In this document: one piece after another, positions 42,135 through 50,872 of the stretch
Numbering within the stretch: position 1 is the first letter of the stretch
Layout: each line of letters opens with the position of its first letter
Made by a program: the position numbers and the translations under genes
Assembly: GCA_964584315.1 (NCBI GenBank)
Contig: CAZOZO010000006.1
Location: forward strand, 35,510-99,509
Direction: 5' to 3'
Origin: CAXXOK01 sp964584315
GTDB taxonomy: Bacteria; Bacillota; Clostridia; Christensenellales; Aristaeellaceae
DNA: 64,000 bases
The notes under the pieces: generated by a model
Database searches by the model: none
The model's input: the letters and a program-made list of their open reading frames with translations, nothing else
Told to the model about the DNA's origin: nothing

Positions 42135-42965
42135 TTACCGCAGCGCCTGCATGGCGACGGGGTCCATATCGTCAAACGCCTGATTTTCGCCCACCATGCC
42201 CCAGATGAACGTGTAGGCCCGCGTGCCGCTCGCGCTGTGGATGGACCAGCTGGGGCTGATGACCGCCTGCTGGTTGCGCATCACGATGTGGCGCGTTTCG
42301 GCGGGTTCGCCCATATAGTGGAACACCACGGCATTCTCAGGCATGTCAAAATAAAGGTAAACCTCCATACGGCGGTCGTGCGTGTGGCAGGGCATGGTGT
42401 TCCACACGCTGCCGGGCATCAGGCTGGTCATGCCCATCACCAGCTGGCAGCTTTCCACCTGGCCGGGCAGGATGTACTTGCAGATGGTGCGGTGGTTGCT
42501 CTCCTCCAGCGTGCCCAGCTCCACCTTCTGGCAATCCTCCGGGCGGATGAGCACAGTGGGGCATGTGCGGTGGGCGGGGGCGCTGTTCAGGTAGAACTTG
42601 GCGGGGCTTACCGCGTCCGTGCTCTCAAAGCGCACTTCCTTCGCCCCCATGCCCACGTACAGGCCATCGCGGCTGCGCAGGGCAAAGCGCGCGCCATCCA
42701 CCGTGACGGCGCCTTCGCCGCCGATGTTGATGACACCCAGCTCCCGCCGGTCCAAAAAGTGTGCGGTGTGCAGCTCGCTACCGCCGGACAGGGTCAGCGG
42801 CCCCGCGACAGGCACGGCGCTGCCCGTAATGATGCGGTCGATGTGGCTGTACACCAGCTTGATTTCGTCAGGCTGAAACAGGCTGTCGATCAGGAATTCC
42901 TCGCGCAGGCGCGAGGTGTCGTAGTGCTTTACGTCTCTGGGGCCGGATGCGGTGCGAAGTTCCAT
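42135..42965 (-). CDS. kduI: 5-dehydro-4-deoxy-D-glucuronate isomerase
   Basis: 276 residues, the usual size. Converts 4-deoxy-L-threo-5-hexosulose uronate, the product of pectin or glycosaminoglycan lyases, to 3-deoxy-D-glycero-2,5-hexodiulosonate. The zinc-binding cupin motif NTMPCHTHDRRMEVYLYFD near residue 193 and the closing SPSWSIHSASGTRAYTFIWGM-type segment near 235 (PSWSIHS) are diagnostic. ATG at 42965 with AAAGGAGG upstream. Separate from the eda operon but next to it, and next to a UxaB-type gene. Confidence 0.95.
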   Translation of the reverse strand: MELRTASGPRDVKHYDTSRLREEFLIDSLFQPDEIKLVYSHIDRIITGSAVPVAGPLTLSGGSELHTAHFLDRRELGVINIGGEGAVTVDGARFALRSRDGLYVGMGAKEVRFESTDAVSPAKFYLNSAPAHRTCPTVLIRPEDCQKVELGTLEESNHRTICKYILPGQVESCQLVMGMTSLMPGSVWNTMPCHTHDRRMEVYLYFDMPENAVVFHYMGEPAETRHIVMRNQQAVISPSWSIHSASGTRAYTFIWGMVGENQAFDDMDPVAMQALR

Positions 42966-43352
42966 GCGTCGTCCTCCTTTGGGCGGCTTCTGGCCGCGCT
43001 GGGTGTGGTACCGGTTTTCTGTTCAGGCGTTATTGGTCGTGCCCACACGCATGTTTGGCGTGCCTGCCATGGACAATCAAAAAGCTGTAATTCTTATGAA
43101 CCCTTGCGCCCGATTGCGAGTACGTGTATGACCGTTGAAATTGGGCATTGCCGATACGTCTGTTGTCGATGTCAGGCGACCGTGGCATGGCCCTGCATAA
43201 CCGCGTAGGCGTTGTTTCGGTTGGTTGAGGGCATCAAATCAGCCGTCAGGGGCAACGATCCGCCCAGTGCCTCCGCAACCAGCCGCCTCGCATGCCGCAC
43301 CATATTCTTTTCGCCCTTCGCCCACAGCCTCTACCATTTCCGTCCAACATAG
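42966..43352. other. intergenic region
   Basis: Nearly 390 bases between the kduI and UxaB-type genes. No convincing promoter, terminator or gene was recognised. Confidence 0.4.
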
Positions 43353-44819
43353 TTATGCCGGAAAGCGCTCCGCCATGGCCGCGCGCATCCCCTTTTCGCG
43401 GATGTCGCGCACCGCTGCGCTCACATACGCAAGCAAGCCTTCGACCTGCGTCAAATCCTGCCCGAAGAAATCCGCCCTTGCGAGGAACGCCGCCGCCAGC
43501 TCGCCATCCCCTGCGTCGCCGCGCTCCGCAAAGAAAGCCAGCACGGTCGCGTCATCGCGCAGCTCGTAGGGTTTGCCCTCCCGCTCGCACACCAGCACGC
43601 CGTCCTTCAGCATGCCGCCGCGGTACAGCGCGACCAGCGCCGCCAGCGAGAACGCGAGGCGCTCCGGCAGTTTACCGGTGCTCTGCACATAGCCTGAAAG
43701 GCTGGGCAGGCAACGTGCGCGCCACTTGGACACGGAGTTGAGGCAGATGGACAGCAGCGCATGCTTGAGAAAGGGGTTCTCAAACCTGCCCGTGACCGCC
43801 TCCGCAAAGGCGAGCAGGTCTTCGCGCGGCAGGGTGAGGGTGGGGATCACCTCGTCGTGCAGCGTGCGCTGCATGAAGGTCTTGATCAGCGGGTCGCGCA
43901 TGGCCTCCAGCACGATATCGTGCCCGCACAGGAACGCCGCGGGCACGAATGACGTATGCGCGCCGTTCAGGATGCGCACCTTGCGCTGCTTGTAGGGCTT
44001 CTGGTCGTCGGTGAAAATCACGGGCAGGCCACACTGGGGCAGGGGGAGCTCGGCACTGATGTCCCGCTTGCTCTCGATCACCCACAGGCCGAAGGGTTCC
44101 GCGGTGTCCAGCAGCCTGTCCTCATAGCCCAGCTTCGCCCACATGGCCTCCGCTTCGCCGTGCGGGTAACCCGTCACGATGCGGTCCACCAGCGTGGAGC
44201 AAAACACGCATGCCTCGGTCAGCCACCGTTCAAACCGCTCGCCCAGCCTCCATTGGGCCGCCAGCGCCCGCACGCAGCGCTCCAGCTGGATGCCGTTGTC
44301 GTCGATCAGCTCCACCGGCAGAATGATGATCCCCTTATCCGGCGCATAGCCGAACGCCTCCGCCCGCTCAAACAGCAGCTTGGTTAGCTTGCCGGGGTAG
44401 GTGTTTGGTGGCGTCAGCTCGAAACGGTCATTTTCATCCAGCACGATGCCCGCCTCGGTGGTGTTGCTCACCACAAAGCGCAGCGTGTCCAGCCGCGCAT
44501 AAGCCGCGTAGCGCTCGTACTCCGCGTAGGCGTCCACCGCGTCCATCACGGAGGTGATCAGGCGCGTTTTTTCCACTTCCCGCCCGTCTTCGAGCCCGCG
44601 CAATACGACCGTATAGCGGCAGTCCTGCTCGCGCAGCGTGTCCAGCGTGCCAAACGGGATGGGCTTGACCAGCACGATGCCCGCGTTCATCCGCCCTTGC
44701 TCGTTGGCGATATCCAACATATGATCCACAAAAGCCCTCAGAAAATTGCCCTCGCCGTATTGCAGCACCGTAATGGGCCTTGTGGGCGCGTGTTGCAGGG
44801 TGGCGGTCAGTCGTTGCAT
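43353..44819 (-). CDS. uxaB: tagaturonate/fructuronate reductase (UxaB type)
   Basis: 488-residue long-chain polyol dehydrogenase of the UxaB group; reduces D-tagaturonate to D-altronate with NADH in galacturonate use. N-terminal VLQYGEGNFLRAFVDHMLD near residue 18 is the dinucleotide site; VVSNTTEAGIV near 115, ELIDDNG near 165 and VRILNGAHTSF near 285 (catalytic Lys just before, in KQRKVRILN) are typical. The family also includes fructuronate reductase (UxuB), but the GEGNFLRAF start favours UxaB. ATG at 44819 with GGAGG nine bases upstream. Divergent from a LacI gene. Confidence 0.88.
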   Translation of the reverse strand: MQRLTATLQHAPTRPITVLQYGEGNFLRAFVDHMLDIANEQGRMNAGIVLVKPIPFGTLDTLREQDCRYTVVLRGLEDGREVEKTRLITSVMDAVDAYAEYERYAAYARLDTLRFVVSNTTEAGIVLDENDRFELTPPNTYPGKLTKLLFERAEAFGYAPDKGIIILPVELIDDNGIQLERCVRALAAQWRLGERFERWLTEACVFCSTLVDRIVTGYPHGEAEAMWAKLGYEDRLLDTAEPFGLWVIESKRDISAELPLPQCGLPVIFTDDQKPYKQRKVRILNGAHTSFVPAAFLCGHDIVLEAMRDPLIKTFMQRTLHDEVIPTLTLPREDLLAFAEAVTGRFENPFLKHALLSICLNSVSKWRARCLPSLSGYVQSTGKLPERLAFSLAALVALYRGGMLKDGVLVCEREGKPYELRDDATVLAFFAERGDAGDGELAAAFLARADFFGQDLTQVEGLLAYVSAAVRDIREKGMRAAMAERFPA

Positions 44820-44889
44820 TCGATTTTTCCTCCGTGCGTATGCTCTGCCTTCCAATGTCGCCGTGTAAATAATTACATGCCTTGGTGCT

Positions 44890-44918
44890 ATCTTACCTCT
44901 TTTCCGTGATTTCGTCAA
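44890..44918 (-). promoter_or_regulatory. sigma-A promoter of uxaB
   Basis: Minus strand: TTGACG (44913-44918), 17 bp, TAAGAT (44890-44895). Confidence 0.6.
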
Positions 44919-44997
44919 TCCGTTCTGCGGGTGCGTCCGCGCATACCCACCAACGCACAAATCCTAAATAACGAGCGGTTTCGCCGCTTTTGCGTCA

Positions 44998-45026
44998 TTG
45001 CATTCCGCGCCCTATTGGCGTATAAT
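44998..45026 (+). promoter_or_regulatory. sigma-A promoter of the second LacI-family gene
   Basis: TTGCAT (44998-45003), 17 bp, TATAAT (45021-45026). Confidence 0.7.
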
Positions 45027-45044
45027 AGACAGGGAAAGTTATGC

Positions 45045-45056
45045 GTAAGCGTTTAC
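45045..45056. promoter_or_regulatory. candidate LacI-family operator
   Basis: GTAAGCGTTTAC with GTAA/TTAC arms around a central CG, about 15-25 bases after the probable transcription start: likely autoregulation. Confidence 0.5.
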
Positions 45057-45073
45057 AAGCAGAGGGGCGTCAC

Positions 45074-46081
45074 ATGAACATCTATGACATCTCCGAAAAG
45101 GCCGGCGTGTCGATCGCGACCGTTTCGCGCGTTTTGAACGGCAGCACGCGCGTCAGTCCCAAGACCCGTGAGCGCGTGCTGGCCGTGATGGCCGAGCAGG
45201 GCTACGTGCCCAATGCCTTTGCGCGCGGGCTGGGCCTCAAGAGCATGAAAACCATCGGCCTGTTGTGCCCCAATGCGGGCGACCCGTACCTTTCGCAGGC
45301 CATCAGCTTTCTGGAGCGAGCCTTTCGCCAGCACGAGTACGATAGCCTGCTCTCCTGCACCGGCAGGGCGCTTGCGGATCGGCAGAAGGGGCTGGAACTT
45401 TTGCTGAGCAAGCATGTGGACGGCGTGGTTCTGCTTGGCTCCACCTTTGTGGAGGATACCGACGCGGGCAACGAGTATCTGCGTCTCGCGGCCCGCCGCC
45501 TGCCGCTTGTGCTGCTGAACGCCTCCTACCCCTGCGACAATGTGTTCTGCGTGCTCTGCGACGACTACCGCGGCACGCTGGAAGCCACGCAGTACCTGAT
45601 TGACAGTGGCCGAAGGGATATCCTCTACCTGTACCACAGCCGCAACTATAGCGGCCAGAAGAAGCTGGCGGGCTACCGCGCCGGGCTGGTCAGCCGCGGC
45701 CTGCCCGTACGGGAAGAGCTTATCCGGTTTTTCGCAGAGGATAAGTCCAGCGTGCCCGCGGTTCGCGACCATATTCTCGCGCTGGACGCGGAAGGCCTTA
45801 CGTTCGACGCGGTGCTCACCTCCGAGGACGTGCTCAGCGTGGGCGCGGCAAAGTATGCGCGCATCAAGGCGCGCACCGTACCGGAAAGCCTGTCCATCAT
45901 CGGCTATAACAACTCCAGCTTCTGCCTGTGCTGCGAACCGGAGCTGACCAGTGTCGACAACAAACTGGAGACGCTTTGCAACGCCTGCGTCAGCACCATG
46001 CTCACGGTGCTGGGCGGGGGCGAGGCGCCACAGAAAACGGTCTTTACCGCCGAGCTGGTGCGCCGCGGCAGTACGCTGTAA
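45074..46081 (+). CDS. LacI-family transcriptional regulator
   Basis: 335 residues. Classic N-terminal helix-turn-helix and hinge: NIYDISEKAGVSIATVSRVLNG then YVPNAFARGLGLK. The sensor domain follows, with TIGLLCPNAGDPYLSQ near 60 and LSIIGYNNSSF near 275. ATG at 45074, with AGAGGGG upstream. It lies between the uronate genes (divergent uxaB, kduI, eda operon) and ThiT, so it is the best candidate to control the uronate genes, perhaps through TGGAAACGGTTCCA at 41746. The effector may be an intermediate such as KDG. Confidence 0.92.
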   Translation: MNIYDISEKAGVSIATVSRVLNGSTRVSPKTRERVLAVMAEQGYVPNAFARGLGLKSMKTIGLLCPNAGDPYLSQAISFLERAFRQHEYDSLLSCTGRALADRQKGLELLLSKHVDGVVLLGSTFVEDTDAGNEYLRLAARRLPLVLLNASYPCDNVFCVLCDDYRGTLEATQYLIDSGRRDILYLYHSRNYSGQKKLAGYRAGLVSRGLPVREELIRFFAEDKSSVPAVRDHILALDAEGLTFDAVLTSEDVLSVGAAKYARIKARTVPESLSIIGYNNSSFCLCCEPELTSVDNKLETLCNACVSTMLTVLGGGEAPQKTVFTAELVRRGSTL

Positions 46082-46312
46082 CCATGCGCAAGGCTGCGTA
46101 TCCGTCTCGTCTGCGTTTTACATAACCATCCATAATGATCCTATACGTGCCTGTCGCAAGCCGGACAGGCGTTTTTCGATTGCGATGATCTGCCAAGGTT
46201 CTTTTCTGCGGAAATTTTCAACCACTTCCCGCTCGGAGAAGCGGCTTCCTCGCGCGCCAACGCGCTTTTCCGCAACGGTTTGCGCCCTGTCGGCACCGAT
46301 TGCACACCGCGC

Positions 46313-46341
46313 TTGACAGCTTGCCCGCTCTCCTGTACAAT
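46313..46341 (+). promoter_or_regulatory. sigma-A promoter of the TPP riboswitch/thiT unit
   Basis: TTGACA (46313-46318), 17 bp, TACAAT (46336-46341). Confidence 0.8.
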
Positions 46342-46355
46342 AAGCGTGCGCAAAA

Positions 46356-46446
46356 GCGCAAGGGGTGCTGACGCAAGTCGGCTGAGATCGGGCATGAGCC
46401 CGGGACCCTCGAACCTGATCCGGGTAATGCCGGCGTAGGAATCAAT
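46356..46446 (+). ncRNA. TPP riboswitch (THI element)
   Basis: The conserved thi-box parts occur in order: GGGGTGC, GGCTGAGA, ACCCTCGAACCTGATC, GGGTAATGCCGGCGTAGGAA. It lies in the leader of thiT and should lower its expression when thiamine pyrophosphate is plentiful. Confidence 0.97.
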
Positions 46447-46462
46447 GGAAAAGCTCCTTTGA

Positions 46463-46505
46463 TGGTCCGCGTTGCTTTACCCGCAACGGCGGGCACTTTT
46501 ATTTT
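46463..46505 (+). terminator. riboswitch expression platform / terminator
   Basis: CGTTGC / GCAACG stem extended by CCG/CGG, followed by TTTTATTTT, between the riboswitch and the ribosome site. Fits ligand-controlled transcription termination. Confidence 0.6.
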
Positions 46506-46521
46506 GAAGGAGGTTATTTTC

Positions 46522-47112
46522 ATGAGTTACAACCTGAGGAGACTGACCGAGAGCGCCATCCTGCTTGCCATTGGCTTGGTACTGAGCTTTTTGCAGTTCA
46601 GCGGCCCATGGGTGCTGGGCGGCAGCATCACGTTTTGCAGCATGTTGCCCATCGTTTTGCTGGCCAACCGCTACGGCACCAAATGGGGTCTGGTGTCCGC
46701 GTTCACGTTCAGCCTGCTGCAACTGGTAACGGGCCTCAAAAACGTGCAGTACGCGCCGGACGCGCTCACGGCGGTCGCCATCATTATGCTTGATTATGTG
46801 CTGGCCTTTACGGCGCTGGGGCTTTCCGCCATCTTCTACAAGGCGTTCAAACAGCGCCGCACCGCCGTGGTCGTGGGCATCGCGTTCACATTCTTCCTGC
46901 GCTTCCTGTGCCACTTTGTGAGCGGCGTGCTGGTGTGGGAGGCCCTGTGGCCCAATGCCCTGCACTGGGCGCCCGTGGTGTGGTCGCTGGCGTACAACGG
47001 CTCCTACATGCTGCCGGAAATGCTGATCACCGGGCTGGTCGCCTTCTTCCTGTTCAAGCCGCTGGAGAAATTCTGGCTGGGCGAAGACCTGAAAAAGCCC
47101 GTTCAGGGCTGA
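46522..47112 (+). CDS. thiT: energy-coupled thiamine transporter S component
   Basis: 196-residue membrane protein with about six helices, the substrate-binding (S) part of an ECF transporter for thiamine. ThiT features: ESAILLAIGLVLSFLQ at the start, the RYGTKWGLVSAFTFSLLQLVTGLKNVQY segment near 55-82 (long central loop), LDYVLAFTALGLS near 95 and CHFVSGVLVWEALWP near 135, with Trp and Tyr residues that contact thiamine in the family. The ECF ATPase/T subunits are not in the window, as is usual for shared-type systems. ATG at 46522 with AAGGAGG. Its riboswitch confirms the thiamine role. Confidence 0.95.
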   Translation: MSYNLRRLTESAILLAIGLVLSFLQFSGPWVLGGSITFCSMLPIVLLANRYGTKWGLVSAFTFSLLQLVTGLKNVQYAPDALTAVAIIMLDYVLAFTALGLSAIFYKAFKQRRTAVVVGIAFTFFLRFLCHFVSGVLVWEALWPNALHWAPVVWSLAYNGSYMLPEMLITGLVAFFLFKPLEKFWLGEDLKKPVQG

Positions 47113-47194
47113 ACAACGGTATCCTGCCCGCACGGCGCATCCCGGTCGCGCATGCCATGCGGCAGCCCGCGCCGCAAACGTTCCCCGCCTCCAG

Positions 47195-47239
47195 GGATAG
47201 CAAAGAGCAGCGGCACTTGCCCGCTGCTCTTTGCTATCC
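47195..47239. terminator. bidirectional terminator
   Basis: 19-bp perfect stem (47195-47213 with 47221-47239) between convergent thiT and the cupin gene. Confidence 0.9.
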
Positions 47240-47271
47240 ACCGTCTTTGCCTGCCGACAGAGGCGGCGTGT

Positions 47272-47625
47272 CTATTCCTCGTAAGCATCCCCGCTGTTGG
47301 CTTTGTTGAGCGTGCCCTCCAACTCCACCATCAAAAACTTGGCGAGCTTGCCCACCACGGGCCGGTGCAGCGTACCTTTGGGCACGATCACCATCTCCCC
47401 GGCCGCCACGTCCAGAAGACCATCGGTCAGTTCCAGCTGAAAGGCGCCCTCCAGCACCATGAACAGCTCGTCGCTGTTCTCATGCGTGTGGAAGTCCAGC
47501 GTACGGTTCTCCACCTGCACAACGCTGAGCACATGGCCGTTCAGCCGCCCGACCTTATCGTACTGGTACAGGCCGTGCACGGCGTTGGCTGCGTCCAGCA
47601 GGTTCACTTTGGCTAGCATCGTCAT
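47272..47625 (-). CDS. small cupin-domain protein
   Basis: 117 residues, a single cupin_2 barrel: DFHTHENSDELFMVLEGAF near residue 45 (metal-type His/His/Glu set) and GEMVIVPKGTLHRP near 76. Similar to the cupins of the mannose-6-phosphate-isomerase/sugar-epimerase neighbourhood, but function is not known. Its ATG overlaps the flippase stop by four bases (a second in-frame ATG six bases later is better spaced from AGAAGG). Last gene of the polysaccharide operon. Confidence 0.8.
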   Translation of the reverse strand: MTMLAKVNLLDAANAVHGLYQYDKVGRLNGHVLSVVQVENRTLDFHTHENSDELFMVLEGAFQLELTDGLLDVAAGEMVIVPKGTLHRPVVGKLAKFLMVELEGTLNKANSGDAYEE

Positions 47626-49193
47626 TTCACCTTCTGAAACAAAAATTTCGCGCGGCCCAGCAGCGACTCGACGCTCTCGCGGTCAAACAGCCACCCAAAG
47701 CCCAGCGTGACCAACAGGGCGTAGATGCACAGCGGCACGCCCAGCGTGATCCACTTGAAAAAGCCGTTGATATCCAGCAGGTGGAACGCGACGAACGGCC
47801 CTGCGATCACCACGACTTCCAAGATCATCAGCAGCATGCGCTTGAGCGTTTTCTGGAACGGGATCAGCGTGATGTGCTTGGGCACGAACCACAGCTGCAA
47901 CACCGCGCGCAGGATGTTGCTCAGGATGATGCCGCTCAGGATGCCCACCACCGCCATGGTCAGGCTGGTCTGAAGCCCCCACAGGCCAAGCGCCAGACCG
48001 CCCACCACCGCCGTGGCCACCTGCGCGGTACAGTGGTGCCGCGTCTCGCGGAACTTGCCCGCCGCCGATATCATCAGGTCCATCGGCATTTTGCAGTGGT
48101 CGGTAATGGCTTCCAGCACCACCATGATGCCGATGAGCGGCGCATCGTAGTTCGCATCGGTGATCTTGTCGGTATACAGCACCACGAACGGCACGATCAG
48201 GATGGCCGCCACCGCAAACAACACCGTGGCGATGGCAAGGTACAGGTACTCAAAATCGCGGTAGGCCTGCTGAAATTTGGCGCGCTGGTTTCGCACGATC
48301 AAATCGCCAAAGCCGCTGTAGATGCCCGTGGTGCTCATCTTCAGGATGCCCATCAGGCCGATGGTGACCATGTGGTACGTGCCGTAGACCGAGATCATCG
48401 CCGCGTTGCGGGTGATCACCGTGGTCAGCATGACCGCCGCGCCCTGGTGGAACGCCGTGGTAAACTGCTGGTACATCGCGTCCCACCGGCGGCTGAGGGC
48501 CGCCTTGTTGGGTTTGGCGAAGGCGTTCACCTGCGGGTATTCCTTTTTGACATAGCCGCTCAAGATCAGCGGGCGGATCGCGATGGTCAGCGAGGCGAGG
48601 AAGCGCACCAGAATGATGTTGACGCGCAGGTAGGCCAGCACCACGATCACCGCCGTTTGGAGCAGCAGCGACGTCATGCTCGCCAGGCTGATCATGAACG
48701 TGCGCTGGTCGGCCGTGAGCAGCACGCGGTAGCGTGACAGGGTGAAAAACTCCAGCGCGCCGGAGATGCCCATCGCACAGATGAGCATCATCACGCTCAA
48801 ATAGCTCATCAGGTCGCCGTTCGCGTCCGCGACCGGCACAAAGAACGGGTAGACGACGGCGAACAGCGCCGTCAGGCCCACGAACATCCAACCGGCAACA
48901 TTGTAGAACTGCCGCGCCGCCGATACGATGGCGCTGACTTCGTTATGATCCTGCTCGGAGAGCGGCTTGTACAGGCTGTAGACCGCCGCCGCCGCCAGCC
49001 CCGCCTCCACCATGCGGAAGTAGGTCAAAAACTCCGTGGCCGAGACGATCAGGCCGTTCACCTGCGAGCCGTAAAAGAGCATCATCAGGCGCGGCGTCAC
49101 AAAGCCCATCAGCATGGCCGTGAACTGGTAGGCGGCCGTGAAGGCTGTATTCTGCACAAAGCGCGATGTGCGGGTGTTGCTGCGGCTGTTCAA
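47622..49193 (-). CDS. polysaccharide flippase-like membrane protein (MOP superfamily, Wzx type)
   Basis: 523 residues with about 12-14 hydrophobic segments and a basic N-terminus, fitting the multidrug/oligosaccharidyl-lipid/polysaccharide exporter fold. It would move undecaprenyl-linked glycan units across the membrane. Start is a TTG at 49193 with GGGGAG upstream. Features: QFTAMLMGFVTPRLMMLFYG near residue 22 and a conserved central loop FGDLIVRNQRAKFQQAYRDFEYLYL near 300. Sequence is too divergent to name the sugar. It follows licD (15 bp gap) and is coupled to the cupin gene. Confidence 0.82.
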   Translation of the reverse strand: MNSRSNTRTSRFVQNTAFTAAYQFTAMLMGFVTPRLMMLFYGSQVNGLIVSATEFLTYFRMVEAGLAAAAVYSLYKPLSEQDHNEVSAIVSAARQFYNVAGWMFVGLTALFAVVYPFFVPVADANGDLMSYLSVMMLICAMGISGALEFFTLSRYRVLLTADQRTFMISLASMTSLLLQTAVIVVLAYLRVNIILVRFLASLTIAIRPLILSGYVKKEYPQVNAFAKPNKAALSRRWDAMYQQFTTAFHQGAAVMLTTVITRNAAMISVYGTYHMVTIGLMGILKMSTTGIYSGFGDLIVRNQRAKFQQAYRDFEYLYLAIATVLFAVAAILIVPFVVLYTDKITDANYDAPLIGIMVVLEAITDHCKMPMDLMISAAGKFRETRHHCTAQVATAVVGGLALGLWGLQTSLTMAVVGILSGIILSNILRAVLQLWFVPKHITLIPFQKTLKRMLLMILEVVVIAGPFVAFHLLDINGFFKWITLGVPLCIYALLVTLGFGWLFDRESVESLLGRAKFLFQKVK

Positions 49194-49208
49194 GGCGGTT
49201 CTCCCCTC

Positions 49209-49940
49209 TTATCTGTCCAGGTGGAGCGGCCTTCGCGCGCTCTCGGGGGGCGGGGTCATGTAGTCGCTGCCGTAGAGCAGGGTGAGCACCCCGGCCGCAT
49301 CGCGCGGGATGCGCACCGCAAGCGGGCCCAGCGCCGCGGGCAGGGGCGCGTCGAACGTGTCCGTCGCAAACGCCATGGTCAGCAGGTTAAATGCCCCGTT
49401 GCTCATGTGCAACCGCGGGCTGGGCCCGCCCGTGCGGGCAATGCGGTCATAGGCAGCCAGCTTGGCCCGGCGGCCCATCAGCATCCCCAACGCACGCGTG
49501 CCTCGCAGCAGCAGGCGCTTGCCAAACGTAAACCTGCCATAATCGGTATGCAGCTTGAGCATTCCTTGCAAGGCCCTGAGCCGGAAAAGCTTCCACGCGC
49601 GCCGCAGGCGCCCCTGCGGCAGCGGATCGAGGATAAAGATATCGACGAACGCCTCGCTGCCCGCCTTACGCACGCGCGGCACCCACGTGTCGGTCAAATC
49701 GAGCATGAAGCCCTCGCCACACTGCGCAGCATACAGCGCCGCGAAACGGTCGTAGCTCGCGCGGGGCATCACGATGTCCACATCGTCGTCCCACGGGATA
49801 ATGGCCTGATGCCGCACCGCGCCCAGCAGCGTGCCGCACATGACACTGTAGGGCAAGCCGTTCGCCTCCATCACGCGCACCGCGTCGCCCAGCGCGTCAT
49901 AGAGCTGCGCATGAATCAGGGCCAGCCCATAGTCCATCAC
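49209..49940 (-). CDS. LicD-family phosphotransferase
   Basis: 243 residues. LicD nucleotidyltransferase-type signature: YSVMCGTLLGAVRHQAIIPWDDDVDIVM near residue 31-58, with the Asp cluster that binds metal. LicD proteins transfer phosphocholine or other phospho-groups to surface glycans or teichoic acids. The C-terminal half is Arg-rich and poorly conserved. GTG at 49940 overlaps the upstream stop (GTGA), with GGAGG seven bases before; ATG at 49937 is the alternative. No choline kinase or cytidylyltransferase is present nearby. Confidence 0.85.
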   Translation of the reverse strand: MMDYGLALIHAQLYDALGDAVRVMEANGLPYSVMCGTLLGAVRHQAIIPWDDDVDIVMPRASYDRFAALYAAQCGEGFMLDLTDTWVPRVRKAGSEAFVDIFILDPLPQGRLRRAWKLFRLRALQGMLKLHTDYGRFTFGKRLLLRGTRALGMLMGRRAKLAAYDRIARTGGPSPRLHMSNGAFNLLTMAFATDTFDAPLPAALGPLAVRIPRDAAGVLTLLYGSDYMTPPPESARRPLHLDR

Positions 49941-50872
49941 GCCTTGCCCTCCAGCGCAGCCTGCACCTTGCCCGCGACGCTCTCGCCATCCAGCCCATAG
50001 TGCTTGACCAGATAGGCCTGATTGCCCACGATGGCGCTGTACAGGTCGTTAAGCCCCAGCCGAACCACGCGCGCGCGCTTGCCCGCAAAACCGGCCACCG
50101 CCTCGCATACCGCGCCGCCGAAGCCGCCCACGATGGTGTGCTCCTCCAGCGTGAACAGCACGGGCACCCTGTCGCACAGGGTTTTCAGATAGCCCTCGTC
50201 TATGGGCTTGACCGTGGGGAAGCTCGCCACGCCCACGCTGTAGCCGTGCTCCGCAAGGAGCTTCGCGGCCTCCGCGGCGCTTGGCAGCATGCCGCCCGCG
50301 GTCAGAATATACGCGTCCTTGCCGTCCTGATAGGGCACGGCCTGACCCGTCTGATAGTCCCTCAAGGTTTCGGGGTCACTCAAAACCGGCTCGCCACCGC
50401 GGCCGATGCGCAGGTAGGCAACGCCCGGCTCGGTCAAAAAACGGCGCATCACGGCCTCGGTCTGCACGGCGTCGGCAGGGGCGTAGACCGTAACACCGGG
50501 CAACAGCCGCAGTGCGCTCATGTCCTCGGTGGCGTGGTGGGTCATGCCCAGCGTACCATACACAAAGCCCGCGCCCACGCATACGATCTTGACGTTCGCC
50601 TCGTGGTAGGCGCAGCAGTTGCGGATCTGCTCCAGGCACCGCAGCGTGGGAAAGTTGCCGATGGAGTAGACCACCACGGTCTTGCCCTCCATGGCAAGAC
50701 CAGCGGCCATGCTCATCATGGCCTGCTCGGCAATGCCCGCATTGATGAAGCGATCCGGAAAGGCCTTCATGAAGGGGAAAAGCACGCCAAAGCCCAGATC
50801 GCCGGTAATCAGCACCAGGTTTTCGTTACGGGCGGCTTCCTCCTGAAGGCAGCGGGTGAACGTCTCTCTCAC
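49937..50872 (-). CDS. transketolase C-terminal subunit
   Basis: 311 residues covering the pyrimidine-binding and C-terminal domains of a split transketolase. Catalytic Glu in INAGIAEQAMMSMAAGLA near residue 43-60, GMTHHATEDMSALR near 110, and the C-terminal domain with LFTLEEHTIVGGFGGAV near 238. Works with the N-terminal subunit encoded just upstream (4-bp GTGA overlap), using thiamine pyrophosphate to move two-carbon units. Its place inside a surface-polysaccharide operon suggests provision of an unusual sugar or precursor. Confidence 0.92.
   Translation of the reverse strand: MRETFTRCLQEEAARNENLVLITGDLGFGVLFPFMKAFPDRFINAGIAEQAMMSMAAGLAMEGKTVVVYSIGNFPTLRCLEQIRNCCAYHEANVKIVCVGAGFVYGTLGMTHHATEDMSALRLLPGVTVYAPADAVQTEAVMRRFLTEPGVAYLRIGRGGEPVLSDPETLRDYQTGQAVPYQDGKDAYILTAGGMLPSAAEAAKLLAEHGYSVGVASFPTVKPIDEGYLKTLCDRVPVLFTLEEHTIVGGFGGAVCEAVAGFAGKRARVVRLGLNDLYSAIVGNQAYLVKHYGLDGESVAGKVQAALEGKA

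Noticed and set aside
46356..46446. tRNA-like GAACCTGATC stretch
   Set aside because: It is the conserved core of the TPP riboswitch, not a T-arm; no tRNA was recognised anywhere in the window.
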